This document shows, piece after piece, positions 18,873-27,192 of a stretch of DNA of 60,972 nt (the stretch's first letter is position 1; each line of letters starts with the position of its first letter). This stretch comes from Spirochaetales bacterium. Its GTDB lineage: Bacteria > Spirochaetota > Spirochaetia > UBA9216. Under the pieces are notes generated by a model. The model was not told the origin of the DNA, searched no databases, and worked only from the letters and a program-made list of their open reading frames with translations. A program made the position numbers and the translations under genes. Location of the stretch: NCBI GenBank assembly GCA_016342585.1, contig JAEINK010000028.1, positions 1-60,972 of the forward strand, read 5' to 3'.

Positions 18873-18922
18873 TCAATGAAATAAAAAAATCATTTCAAAA
18901 ATATGGAATTCATATTTATCTT

Positions 18923-18952
18923 TTGAATAATACCTCACACTAATTGTAGTAT
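18923..18952 (+). promoter_or_regulatory. Candidate promoter of lemA-TPM operon
   Basis: TTGAAT (18923-18928) and TAGTAT (18947-18952) are spaced by 18 bp upstream of lemA, leaving a leader of about 20 bases that carries the GGAGG Shine-Dalgarno. Confidence 0.45.
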
Positions 18953-18978
18953 AGGTACAGATAAAATCGGAGGAATAT

Positions 18979-19584
18979 ATGAATCGAAAATCACTCCGCT
19001 GGATTATTCCAGTTGTGATCCTTTTTCTTGTGGTTGGGTGTTATTCCAATTTCAAGGGAACTTATAATAAAATGGTTGGCCTGGATGAGTCGGTGGCTGC
19101 GTCCTGGAGTCAGGTGGAGAATGTATATCAGCGCAGGTTTGATCTGATCCCTAATCTTGTCGAGACGGTGAAGGGGTATGCCGCCCATGAAAGTGAAACC
19201 TTTACGGCTGTTACCGAAGCGCGATCCCGGGCCGGCGGGGTTATGAATATCTCGGACGAAGTCCTGAATAATCCCGAATCCTTTCAAAGATTCCAGCAGG
19301 CCCAGAGTGAGCTCTCCGGAGCTCTCCAGAGGCTTTTGGTCGTAACCGAGAACTATCCGGAGCTTAAGGCCAATCAGAATTTCCTGGCCCTGCAGGATCA
19401 GCTTGAAGGGACCGAAAACAGGATAACTGTGGAGCGTCAGAGGTTTAATGAGACCGCCCGGATCTATAATACCTATATCAAGCAATTTCCACGGATGTTC
19501 ATCGCAAACCTTTCGGGCTTTGATCCCAGACCATATTTCGAAGCCGCGGCGGATGCACAGACAGCTCCCCAGGTTTCCTTCTAG
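18979..19584 (+). CDS. lemA: LemA family lipoprotein
   Basis: A 201-residue LemA protein. It has an N-terminal lipoprotein-like signal (LFLVVGC, lipobox Cys at about 21), then the conserved FKGTYNKMVGLDESVAASWSQVENVYQRRFDLIPNLVETVKGYA and LEGTENRITVERQRFNETARIYN motifs of the all-helical LemA domain. Its molecular role is unknown; LemA-TPM pairs are membrane-associated and have been linked to envelope stress. GGAGG is 8 bases before the ATG. The next gene starts within 10 bases of its stop, so the three genes form an operon. Confidence 0.9.
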   Translation: MNRKSLRWIIPVVILFLVVGCYSNFKGTYNKMVGLDESVAASWSQVENVYQRRFDLIPNLVETVKGYAAHESETFTAVTEARSRAGGVMNISDEVLNNPESFQRFQQAQSELSGALQRLLVVTENYPELKANQNFLALQDQLEGTENRITVERQRFNETARIYNTYIKQFPRMFIANLSGFDPRPYFEAAADAQTAPQVSF

Positions 19585-19593
19585 GTGGCTGGT

Positions 19594-20259
19594 ATGAAAT
19601 TTAATTCTTCAGATCTTACAAGGATCCGGGATGCCGCCGGTAAAGCGGAAAAAACAACTTCCGGGGAGATTGCTTCGGCCATGATTTCCGAGAGCTCCGA
19701 TTATGCCTACTATGAGCTCATGTTCTCCCTTCTTGTGGGGATTGTATACTTTGGTGTTATGATGTTTTTTCATCCTGCTGTTGAAACCTGGTTAAATGGC
19801 ATCTTCTGGGGGGGCGTGACCTGGCAGGTCAGTGGTTTTTATGGTCTTTCGACCCTGATAGTCGTTGGACTTATCTATGTTCTGGCAAATATTCCCGGTT
19901 TTGACAGGTTAATTGTCCCCCGGTCGGTTATGGGGCGTACCGTTTATCGAAGAGCTCTGGTTCATTTCATGGCCTCCGGGCTCTATAACACCCGGGACAG
20001 AACGGGAATCCTGATCTTTTTATCCTTAAAGGAGCGTCGGGTTGAATTGATTGCCGATCAGGGGATAAACGATAAAGTGGATCAGTCCGCCTGGGATTCG
20101 ATCCTGGGGGATCTTCTTGAGAGTCTGAAATCGGGTACTGAGGCAGATGGCCTTGTCAATGCAATCACCGCCTGCGGGAAGATCCTGACTGAATACTTTC
20201 CTGTCAAGCCCGATGATACAAACGAGTTGCCCGACGGCCTCGTTTTTCTGGAGGATTAA
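19594..20259 (+). CDS. TPM-domain membrane protein
   Basis: 221 residues from ATG 19594, which has AGGTGG 5 bases upstream (a GTG at 19585 is in frame). A TPM-type domain appears interrupted: SSDLTRIRDAAGKAEKTTSGEIASAMI at the start, two membrane helices (about 40-60 and 78-100), then RTGILIFLSLKERRVELIADQGINDKV, which is the second half of a TPM fold. The protein is thus tethered to the inner membrane. It lies between lemA and a secreted TPM protein. Confidence 0.8.
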   Translation: MKFNSSDLTRIRDAAGKAEKTTSGEIASAMISESSDYAYYELMFSLLVGIVYFGVMMFFHPAVETWLNGIFWGGVTWQVSGFYGLSTLIVVGLIYVLANIPGFDRLIVPRSVMGRTVYRRALVHFMASGLYNTRDRTGILIFLSLKERRVELIADQGINDKVDQSAWDSILGDLLESLKSGTEADGLVNAITACGKILTEYFPVKPDDTNELPDGLVFLED

Positions 20260-21078
20260 ATGAAGAGAAATATATTTTTAACGGCCATTGCTGTTGTTAT
20301 TTTATCTATTTTTTCAGGAACACTCCTTTCAGCCCTGGATGTCCCCCAATTAAAGGGGAGAGTCAACGATTATGCCAATGTTCTCTCCTCCCGGGAGGAG
20401 GGTGAGATAGAAGAGCTTTTGACAAACCTTGAAAGGACAACCTCCGCCCAGGCGGTTGTTTTAACCATCCCCTCCCTGGAGGATGATTCTCTAGAGGGTT
20501 TCTCCATAAGGACCGTGGATGCCTGGAAGTTGGGAGGGGCAGAGAAGGATAATGGTGTTCTCATCCTTCTGGCACTTGCTGAAAAGAAGGTTCGGATCGA
20601 GGTCGGCTATGGTCTTGAAGGTTCTCTTACCGATGCTAAATCGGGTTATATTGTTCGTGAGGTGATGATCCCGTACTTTAAGAATGGAGATTATGCCGGA
20701 GGGCTTCTTGCCGCCTCAAAGGCCGTTTCGGGTGTCATCACCGCTGAAGCGGATATAAGTCAGGAAGATCTTCGCCAGGCTTCTTCTACCTCTTCAACAA
20801 AACAACGCAGCGGTGGTTTTAACTTCTCCTTCATAGTAATCTTTATCTTCTTTTCCATCCTGCGCGGGCTCGGGAGGGCTTTTGGCAGGAACAGATACCA
20901 CAGGCGTTCCGGTGCGGGCGGTCTCGGCCGAGCCCTCTTCTGGGGCTCTGTCCTCGGATCTGCCGGTCGCCGAGGGTCCTCCGGTGGGGGCGGTTTTGGC
21001 TCCGGCGGCTTCGGCGGAGGTGGTTTTTCCGGTGGGGGCGGTGGCTTCGGCGGCGGGGGGGCCTCCGGCGGCTGGTAA
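20260..21078 (+). CDS. TPM-domain protein with signal peptide and Gly-rich tail (YgcG type)
   Basis: 272 residues. Signal peptide (1-25), TPM domain (about 30-150; PQLKGRVNDYANVLSSREEGEIE, DNGVLILLALAEKKVRIEVGYGLEG), a linker, one C-terminal membrane helix (about 187-203, FNFSFIVIFIFFSILRGLG), and a tail of about 45 residues dominated by Gly, Ser and Phe (GGGGFGSGGFGGGGF). This is the standard YgcG-like architecture. GGAGG lies before the ATG and the start follows the previous stop directly. TPM_phosphatase is a misleading family name; activity is not established. Confidence 0.88.
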   Translation: MKRNIFLTAIAVVILSIFSGTLLSALDVPQLKGRVNDYANVLSSREEGEIEELLTNLERTTSAQAVVLTIPSLEDDSLEGFSIRTVDAWKLGGAEKDNGVLILLALAEKKVRIEVGYGLEGSLTDAKSGYIVREVMIPYFKNGDYAGGLLAASKAVSGVITAEADISQEDLRQASSTSSTKQRSGGFNFSFIVIFIFFSILRGLGRAFGRNRYHRRSGAGGLGRALFWGSVLGSAGRRGSSGGGGFGSGGFGGGGFSGGGGGFGGGGASGGW

Positions 21079-21129
21079 ATGAGGCACGAACAGGTTTGAA
21101 GATGTCCATGCAAACCATTACAATAAAGA

Positions 21130-21167
21130 GACGACTTCCGGATTTGTCCGGGGGGCGTCTTTTTTTG
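21130..21167 (+). terminator. Rho-independent terminator of lemA-TPM operon
   Basis: Arms at 21130-21142 and 21147-21159 (GACG...CCGGA / TCCGG...CGTC, with two G-U pairs and one mismatch) are followed by a run of seven or more T, 50 bp after the last TPM gene. Confidence 0.8.
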
Positions 21168-21476
21168 TTCACCCCCAAATACGAAAAAAGCCAAAATTGT
21201 CGAAAACCTATATTATTACAAAAAAACTTGACAAATTCCTGATTCAATCTTAGTCTTATTGAACGTATTGGAAGCTTTGTCCTTCTCTTTAAGGAAGGGT
21301 ATCTGACTTCTGGTTTTTCCCATTTCTTTTTCTCAGAATAAAAACAAAAAGAATGGACAGACGGCCTGGTGCTCGGCGGTGTTTGTTCATTTTTTCTACC
21401 GCCTCCCTGTCCTGATGTACTATAATTAATTGGCGTGTTTATTATCAGCCATTTGAAAAAATACAGGGGGATTCTA
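21168..21476 (+). promoter_or_regulatory. Upstream region and long leader of purine/molybdenum hydroxylase cluster
   Basis: A TTGACA (21228-21233) and TAGTCT (21251-21256) spaced 17 bp would start transcription near 21263, giving a leader of about 210 bases. A second -10, a full TATAAT at 21421-21426, has no recognisable -35 and could be activator-dependent. Between them is a nested inverted repeat: GGACAG (21355-21360) with CTGTCC (21407-21412), and inside it GGCGGT (21375-21380) with ACCGCC (21398-21403). No known riboswitch class is recognised. Confidence 0.5.
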
Positions 21477-24400
21477 ATGAGTGACAAAATGCGGTATTTA
21501 ACCTTTTCGGACCTTATCGAAAGGGTACGCGATGAGTGGAGAGCCGAGAAAACCATCTTCGGCATACCCGAAAAGAATATCTTCAAAAAGACAAATGATA
21601 AAAGTATTTCCGTCTTCGGGAATGATTCGGCAAATGAACAGTGTGCGACTCCCATGGGACCTGCCGCCGGTCCTCATACTCAGCTTGTTCAGAATATTAT
21701 GGCATCCTGGCTTACCGGCTGCCGGTTTATCGAACTTAAGACTGTTCAGAAACTGGATTCTCTTGAAATCGATAAACCCTGCATAGATGCAACCGACGAG
21801 GGGTATAATACCGAGTGGTCGACAGAACTCTCCCTTGAGCAGGCGTGGCAGGAGTATGCAAAAGCCTGGGTCCTTCTTCACCTTTTCCGGCAGGTGCTGG
21901 GTGGCGATGGAAAACCTGACGGTTTTGTCTTTAACATGAGTGTCGGTTATGATTTAGAGGGGATAAAAACACCGCCCATGCAGGAGTACCTTTCCAGGAT
22001 GATGGATTCTTCGAATGAGTCCCTCTTCAAAGGTTGGGTTGCCGAAGCCGAAGCACTTCTGTCTGACGCCACCTTTATGAAGGAGTTCGGAAAGGTCCCC
22101 GACTCTTTTGCGGCTCCCATTTCCGGAAAAATCTGTAATTCGTTAACCCTGTCGACCATGCATGGCTGTCCTCCCCATGAGATTGAAGCCATTTGCCGTT
22201 ATATGCTCACAGAAAAGGGGCTGAATACATTTGTCAAACTTAACCCCACCCTTCTGGGGTATGACTGGGTCAGGAAGACCATGGATGGTCTGGGCTTCAC
22301 TTCCCTCACCCTCAAAAGGGAATCCTTCGAGCACGATCTTCAGTATGCGGATGCTCTGGGGATCCTTACGAGGCTTCGGGCAGATGCCAAGGAGGCCGGG
22401 CTTGCCTTTGGTGTAAAACTTACGAACACCCTTGGTTCTGTTAATGATAAGGGAATTCTCCCCGGGGATGAGATGTATATGTCCGGTCGTGCCCTTTTCC
22501 CTCTTTCAATAAACCTGGCTGCAAGACTGTCAAAGGAGTTTGACGGTACTCTCCCCATTTCCTACTCGGGTGGGATTACGGCCCACAATGTCGCCCGGGT
22601 TTTTCGAACAGGTATAAGGCCGGTTACCGCCGCTACGGAGATGCTGAAACCCGGCGGATACCTGCGAATCGGTGAGATGGCATCCCTCCTGGAAAATGAA
22701 ACCGGCTGGGAGAGTGAAAAGATTGATGTGGCCGCCCTGGAGAAGCTGGCCTCCGATGCTCTGACGGATAAAGTACTCACAAAGGATTTCAGGGGAACGG
22801 ATGAGGCGTCTGTGGCAGGCGTCCTGCCAGCCTTCGACTGTTACGTCGCCCCCTGTATCCAGGCTTGTGCGATTAATCAGCATATACCCGGATATATCAA
22901 ACTGGCCGGCGAGGGGCGCTATGGGGAGGCTCTCACCCTGATTTATGAACAGAATGCGCTTCCCTCCATAACAGGGCATATCTGCGATCATCAGTGTCAG
23001 CTTCACTGTACCCGAATGGATTATGAAGGCTGTGTCGGTATCCGGGAGGTAAAACGTCAGGCTGTCTTAAACGGCTTTAATGACTTTAAGAAGAACTTTA
23101 AAAAGCGGGAGGATAACGGTAAAAAAGTGGCCGTTGTGGGTGCCGGACCTGCTGGTCTCTCTACCGCCTATTTTCTGGCTCGTGAAGGATTTTCTGTAAC
23201 CGTCTTTGAGCGGGAACCCAATGCCGGTGGTGTTGTCCGGAATGTGGTTCCTCACTTCAGGATCTCCCGGGAGGCCATCGAATCCGATGTGGCGTTTATC
23301 CGTGAGCTGGGTGTTCAGTTCAGGTTTAACACCTCTCCCACCGGCGAAGAGATAAAAGCGCTTGGATTCCAGACGATCTGTCTGGCTACAGGAACCTATG
23401 TTTCTAGAGATTTCTCAATACCCGGTGGTGAGGGAAAGATGATGAGTTCTCTGGCGTTTTTAACGAAATTTAATAAGGACTCAAAAGGCATAACCCTCGG
23501 GAAGTCGGTTGCTGTCATGGGGGCCGGAGATACGGCTATGGATACGGCCCGATCGGCCCTTCGCTGTCCCGGGGTTGCGGATGTGACTATTGTCTATCGA
23601 AGAAGCTTTACCGAGATGCCTGCCAGCCGGGAGGAGTATGAGGATGCCGTTATCGATGGAATAAAATTTAAATTTCTGACAACTCCCGAAAAATTCACAT
23701 CTCCCGGGGTATTAAGTTGTATGAAGATGGAGCTGGGAGAGCCGGATGAATCGGGCCGCCGCAGACCTGTGGCTACCGGAACAACCGAAGAGATCAAAGC
23801 CGATACACTCCTCTATGCCATCGGTGACGATCCCGAAAGCGAAACCTTTAAGGCCTTTGGACTTACCCCCGATAACCGGGGATATGTTCAGACCAATGAG
23901 GGGTGTGAAACCGAATCTGATGACATTTTTGTTGTGGGGGATGTGCGTACAGGCCCATCTACAATCGTACAGTGTATATCGGAAGGACGAAAGGCGGCCG
24001 ATGCCATCTGCCGTAAAGCGGATCCGGAGTGGGATCGGCCTTTTACCAAACCTTTCTGGCAATTTAATCAGAGAAAAACCGATCTGTCACTCAGGAAGGG
24101 TTCGATTATTATGACAGAAAAGGCCGATGACAAGGCGCCGGATAGTTTTTTGAAGAACGAAGCCGCGCGTTGTCTTGAATGCAATTTTATCTGCCAGAAA
24201 TGTGTGGATGTCTGTCCCAACAGGGCCAATATCTTTGTCTCTCTTCCCGAAGAGGCCGGCTTCATGCAGAAGAGTCAGATTATTCATATTGACGGATACT
24301 GTAATGAGTGCGGAAACTGCGGAACCTTCTGCCCCTGGGAGGGCAATCCTTATAAGGATAAGCCTACCGTTTTCTCAAGCCGGGCGGATTTTGATGATTC

Positions 24401-24620
24401 GGAAAATCCCGGGTGGTTCCTTGAGGGTGATTCCCTTGTGTACAGACTTCCTCCAAATACAGAGAGCCGTGACAGGACCGGAGAGACAGGGAGTACCCCT
24501 TTTAAGGATGGCAAGGTTGATTCTTCCTTAAAAAATTCCGATGAATTGACAAAGTTTTTTACCTTGATGGAAATATTACACACCCGAAGACCGGCCCTCT
24601 TTGGCCCGATGGAGGAATAA
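21477..24620 (+). CDS. ygfK: YgfK, putative selenate reductase-type iron-sulfur flavoprotein subunit
   Basis: 1047 residues. The N-terminal half (about 1-440) is an FMN-barrel related to dihydropyrimidine/dihydroorotate dehydrogenases (TMHGCPPHEIEAICRYML, SYSGGITAHNVARVF). Next comes a GltD-like module: Cys-rich PCIQACAINQHIPGYI and ICDHQCQLHCTRMDYEGC, FAD site VVGAGPAGLSTAYFLAREGF, NAD(P) site VMGAGDTAMDTARSAL, and DIFVVGDVRTGPSTIV. The C-terminus has ferredoxin-like clusters CLECNFICQKCVDVCP and CNECGNCGTFCPWEGNP. It should pass electrons between NAD(P)H and the molybdenum hydroxylases encoded downstream. The start at 21477 has AGGGGG 6 bases upstream. Confidence 0.92.
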   Translation: MSDKMRYLTFSDLIERVRDEWRAEKTIFGIPEKNIFKKTNDKSISVFGNDSANEQCATPMGPAAGPHTQLVQNIMASWLTGCRFIELKTVQKLDSLEIDKPCIDATDEGYNTEWSTELSLEQAWQEYAKAWVLLHLFRQVLGGDGKPDGFVFNMSVGYDLEGIKTPPMQEYLSRMMDSSNESLFKGWVAEAEALLSDATFMKEFGKVPDSFAAPISGKICNSLTLSTMHGCPPHEIEAICRYMLTEKGLNTFVKLNPTLLGYDWVRKTMDGLGFTSLTLKRESFEHDLQYADALGILTRLRADAKEAGLAFGVKLTNTLGSVNDKGILPGDEMYMSGRALFPLSINLAARLSKEFDGTLPISYSGGITAHNVARVFRTGIRPVTAATEMLKPGGYLRIGEMASLLENETGWESEKIDVAALEKLASDALTDKVLTKDFRGTDEASVAGVLPAFDCYVAPCIQACAINQHIPGYIKLAGEGRYGEALTLIYEQNALPSITGHICDHQCQLHCTRMDYEGCVGIREVKRQAVLNGFNDFKKNFKKREDNGKKVAVVGAGPAGLSTAYFLAREGFSVTVFEREPNAGGVVRNVVPHFRISREAIESDVAFIRELGVQFRFNTSPTGEEIKALGFQTICLATGTYVSRDFSIPGGEGKMMSSLAFLTKFNKDSKGITLGKSVAVMGAGDTAMDTARSALRCPGVADVTIVYRRSFTEMPASREEYEDAVIDGIKFKFLTTPEKFTSPGVLSCMKMELGEPDESGRRRPVATGTTEEIKADTLLYAIGDDPESETFKAFGLTPDNRGYVQTNEGCETESDDIFVVGDVRTGPSTIVQCISEGRKAADAICRKADPEWDRPFTKPFWQFNQRKTDLSLRKGSIIMTEKADDKAPDSFLKNEAARCLECNFICQKCVDVCPNRANIFVSLPEEAGFMQKSQIIHIDGYCNECGNCGTFCPWEGNPYKDKPTVFSSRADFDDSENPGWFLEGDSLVYRLPPNTESRDRTGETGSTPFKDGKVDSSLKNSDELTKFFTLMEILHTRRPALFGPMEE

Positions 24621-24621
24621 G

Positions 24622-25968
24622 ATGATTTTAATAAAAAATGCATTGGCTTTAGAATTTGATCCGCCCAGAATCAGGGAGGGGATGAATATCCTCATTGAAA
24701 ATGACAGGATTAAAGAGGTCAGTTCAACAGCGGCTCTTCCCGCCGGGGAAGCTGGAAAAACGATTGATGCCCGGGGTGGTCTTGTCTTCCCCGGTATCGT
24801 ATGCAGCCACAACCACTACTACTCAGGTCTTGCCCGGGGGATTATGGCCGATATCGGACCCACCCCTGACTTTGTATCCACCCTTAAAAATCTCTGGTGG
24901 CGAATGGATAGAGCTCTGGATGAGGATAGCCTTTATTCTTCCGGTCTGATCTGCAGCCTTGATGCTGTCCGGGCGGGTACAACTTCGGTAATTGACCATC
25001 ATGCGGGTCCTTCCTGCATTGAAGGTTCTCTTGCCACATTGAAGAGCGCTTTTGAGAAGGTCGGCCTCCGGGGAGCCAGTTGTTATGAGGTTACCGATCG
25101 TAATGGTCGGGATGAGATGCTCCGCGGGGTGAAAGAGAATATTGATTTTGCAAAAATGGTAGATAAAGAGAAGGCTGATGGAACCGGCCCCGGACTTTTT
25201 GAGGCTCACATCGGGGCCCATGCCCCCTGTACCGTACCCGAGGAGGGTCTGGAACTTCTGGCCGATGCTGTAAAACAGACTGGAAAGGGGCTGCATATCC
25301 ATGTGGCCGAGGACCGATACGATGTCTCCCACTCCCATGTTAATTATGGAAAGGACCTTATCCGCAGGCTTGATGATTCAGGTATTATCAATGATAAAAG
25401 CCTGATTGTTCATGGGATTTTCCTGAGTCCCGAGGAGATCGAGATTATAAATGATCGGGATGCCTTCCTTGTTCACAACTCAAGATCGAATATGAATAAT
25501 GGTGTGGGATACAATAAAAATCTTCCACTCTTAAAAAACCTGGCCCTGGGAACAGACGGGATAGGGAATGATATGTTTGAAGAGTTTAAATTTGCCTACT
25601 TCAAACATAAGGATGCGGGGGGGGCATGGTGGCCCGGGGATTTTCTCTCTGCCCTGCAGAATGGAAACAGGATCCTGGAACGGAATTTCGGAAAGCCCTT
25701 TGGAAGGCTCGAGGAGGGGTATACCGCGGATATTGTTATCGCCGATTATAATGCTCCGACCCCCCTGGTCCCCGAAAATATTGCAGGTCATATGGCCTTT
25801 GGAATGGGCTCTTCCATCGTAAGAACCGTAGTGATTGGGGGAAATATCGTACTTGAAGAGAGAAAATTTCCGGAAGAGCGTTTTCCCGAAGGAGTTGAGG
25901 CAATCTATGCCAAAGCCCGGAAAGACGGGAAGGCCATGTGGGAACGAATGAATACAATAGCACCATAG
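24622..25968 (+). CDS. ssnA: SsnA-family putative aminohydrolase
   Basis: A 448-residue amidohydrolase-superfamily enzyme. Metal-binding motifs: HNHYYSGLARG (HxH after strand 1), FEAHIGAHAPCT, the histidine of GLHIHVAED, IVHGIFLSPEEI, and the Asp of LALGTDGIGNDM. SsnA is always found with ygfK and xdhD and is thought to hydrolyse a purine-derived intermediate; its substrate is not settled. The ATG at 24622 follows GGAGG and lies 1 base after the ygfK stop. The next gene follows after 9 bases. Confidence 0.88.
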   Translation: MILIKNALALEFDPPRIREGMNILIENDRIKEVSSTAALPAGEAGKTIDARGGLVFPGIVCSHNHYYSGLARGIMADIGPTPDFVSTLKNLWWRMDRALDEDSLYSSGLICSLDAVRAGTTSVIDHHAGPSCIEGSLATLKSAFEKVGLRGASCYEVTDRNGRDEMLRGVKENIDFAKMVDKEKADGTGPGLFEAHIGAHAPCTVPEEGLELLADAVKQTGKGLHIHVAEDRYDVSHSHVNYGKDLIRRLDDSGIINDKSLIVHGIFLSPEEIEIINDRDAFLVHNSRSNMNNGVGYNKNLPLLKNLALGTDGIGNDMFEEFKFAYFKHKDAGGAWWPGDFLSALQNGNRILERNFGKPFGRLEEGYTADIVIADYNAPTPLVPENIAGHMAFGMGSSIVRTVVIGGNIVLEERKFPEERFPEGVEAIYAKARKDGKAMWERMNTIAP

Positions 25969-25977
25969 GAGATATAA

Positions 25978-27192
25978 ATGGAGATAAGCAGGAAAATTAA
26001 AGCGATGGCTGAAGATTATCGGAATGATACAGCCAGAGTCTTGAGTGAGATGGTTAAAATTAAATCATACAGCAGTCAGGAAGAGAATGTCTGCCGGGCA
26101 ATAGCAAAGATGTGCGAGGGGTACGGCTTTGACGAGGTTCGGTTTGACGGTTTGGGGTCAGTTGTCGCCCGGGTGGGATCAGGCCCGAAGATCCTGGCCT
26201 TTGATGCCCATATCGATACGGTCGAGACGGGGGACCTGGCCCAGTGGAAGAAGGACCCCTTCTCCGGCGATATCGAGGATGGCCTTGTCCACGGACGTGG
26301 ATCTACCGACCAGAAGGGTGGCGCCGCCGCCATGGTGACCGCCGGGAGGATCCTGAAAGAGCTGGATTACAAGGGGGAATATTCGGTCTATTTTACATTC
26401 ACCGTAATGGAAGAGGATTGTGACGGCATGTGCTGGAAGTACCTTATCGAAGAGGAGAATTTCAAGCCCGACTTCGTTGTCTCAACCGAACCCACAAGCT
26501 GCCGGCTTACCCGGGGGCACCGGGGTAGAATGGAGATTGTTGCTCGATTGAAGGGTGTTTCTTCCCATGGATCAGCTCCGGAACGGGGAGTCAGTGCCGC
26601 CTACAAGGCTGCCAAGGCCGTTCTTGCCATGGAGAAGCTGAATGATGAACTTCAACCCGATGAGGATAATTTCCTTGGCAAGGGAACCATCGTTGTTTCC
26701 CAGATCGATGTTAAAGGACCATCCCAGTGTGCGGTTCCCGATCAGGCCATGATCTATCTTGATAGAAGGCTCACCTGGGGTGAAGACGCCGAACTTGCCA
26801 TGAATCAGGTTCGAAAAGCCATGTCCGAGGCAACCGGGGACCCCGAATCTGAGATCGAAGTTACCATGCCCGATTATGCCAAGAAGGGGTGGAAAGGCAC
26901 AGATTACAGTCAGGAGCTTTACTTTCCCACCTGGAAAATTCCTGCGGATCACAAGATTGTTCAGAGCGGTGTAGAAGCCTATAAATCACTCTTTGATGAG
27001 GAGCCTGTTGTTGATAAATGGACCTTCTCTACAAACCTGGTGGCCACAACCGGCCGTCACCAGATCCCCGCCATCGGCTTTGGTCCGGGAGATGAGAATC
27101 AGGCCCATGCTCCCAACGAGGTGAACAGGGTTTCCGACCTTGAGATCTGCAGTGCCTTCTATGCGGCATTGCCCTACATGCTGGAGAAATGA
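25978..27192 (+). CDS. ygeY: YgeY family M20-type metallohydrolase
   Basis: 404 residues of the M20 peptidase/deacylase family. Metal ligands appear in AFDAHIDTVETGD, GRGSTDQKGGAAAM, and VMEEDCDGMCWKY; the dimerisation lid (about 175-290) carries RGHRGRMEIVARLKGVSSHGSAPERGVSA; the last His ligand is in GPGDENQAHAPNEVNRV. In this cluster YgeY is expected to hydrolyse an amide or carbamoyl bond of a purine-derived intermediate rather than a peptide. Sits 9 bases after ssnA and overlaps the next start by 4 bases. Confidence 0.9.
   Translation: MEISRKIKAMAEDYRNDTARVLSEMVKIKSYSSQEENVCRAIAKMCEGYGFDEVRFDGLGSVVARVGSGPKILAFDAHIDTVETGDLAQWKKDPFSGDIEDGLVHGRGSTDQKGGAAAMVTAGRILKELDYKGEYSVYFTFTVMEEDCDGMCWKYLIEEENFKPDFVVSTEPTSCRLTRGHRGRMEIVARLKGVSSHGSAPERGVSAAYKAAKAVLAMEKLNDELQPDEDNFLGKGTIVVSQIDVKGPSQCAVPDQAMIYLDRRLTWGEDAELAMNQVRKAMSEATGDPESEIEVTMPDYAKKGWKGTDYSQELYFPTWKIPADHKIVQSGVEAYKSLFDEEPVVDKWTFSTNLVATTGRHQIPAIGFGPGDENQAHAPNEVNRVSDLEICSAFYAALPYMLEK

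Noticed and set aside
18875..18905. Terminator after the PAS chemoreceptor (TGAAAT/ATTTCA)
   Set aside because: Short AT-only stem with a 9-base loop and no following T-run.
20843..21655. 270-residue minus-strand frame rich in Arg and Pro opposite the TPM gene
   Set aside because: It is the antisense of the Gly-rich tail and crosses the terminator; low-complexity antisense frames in G+C-rich repeats are expected. No ribosome-binding site and no family similarity.
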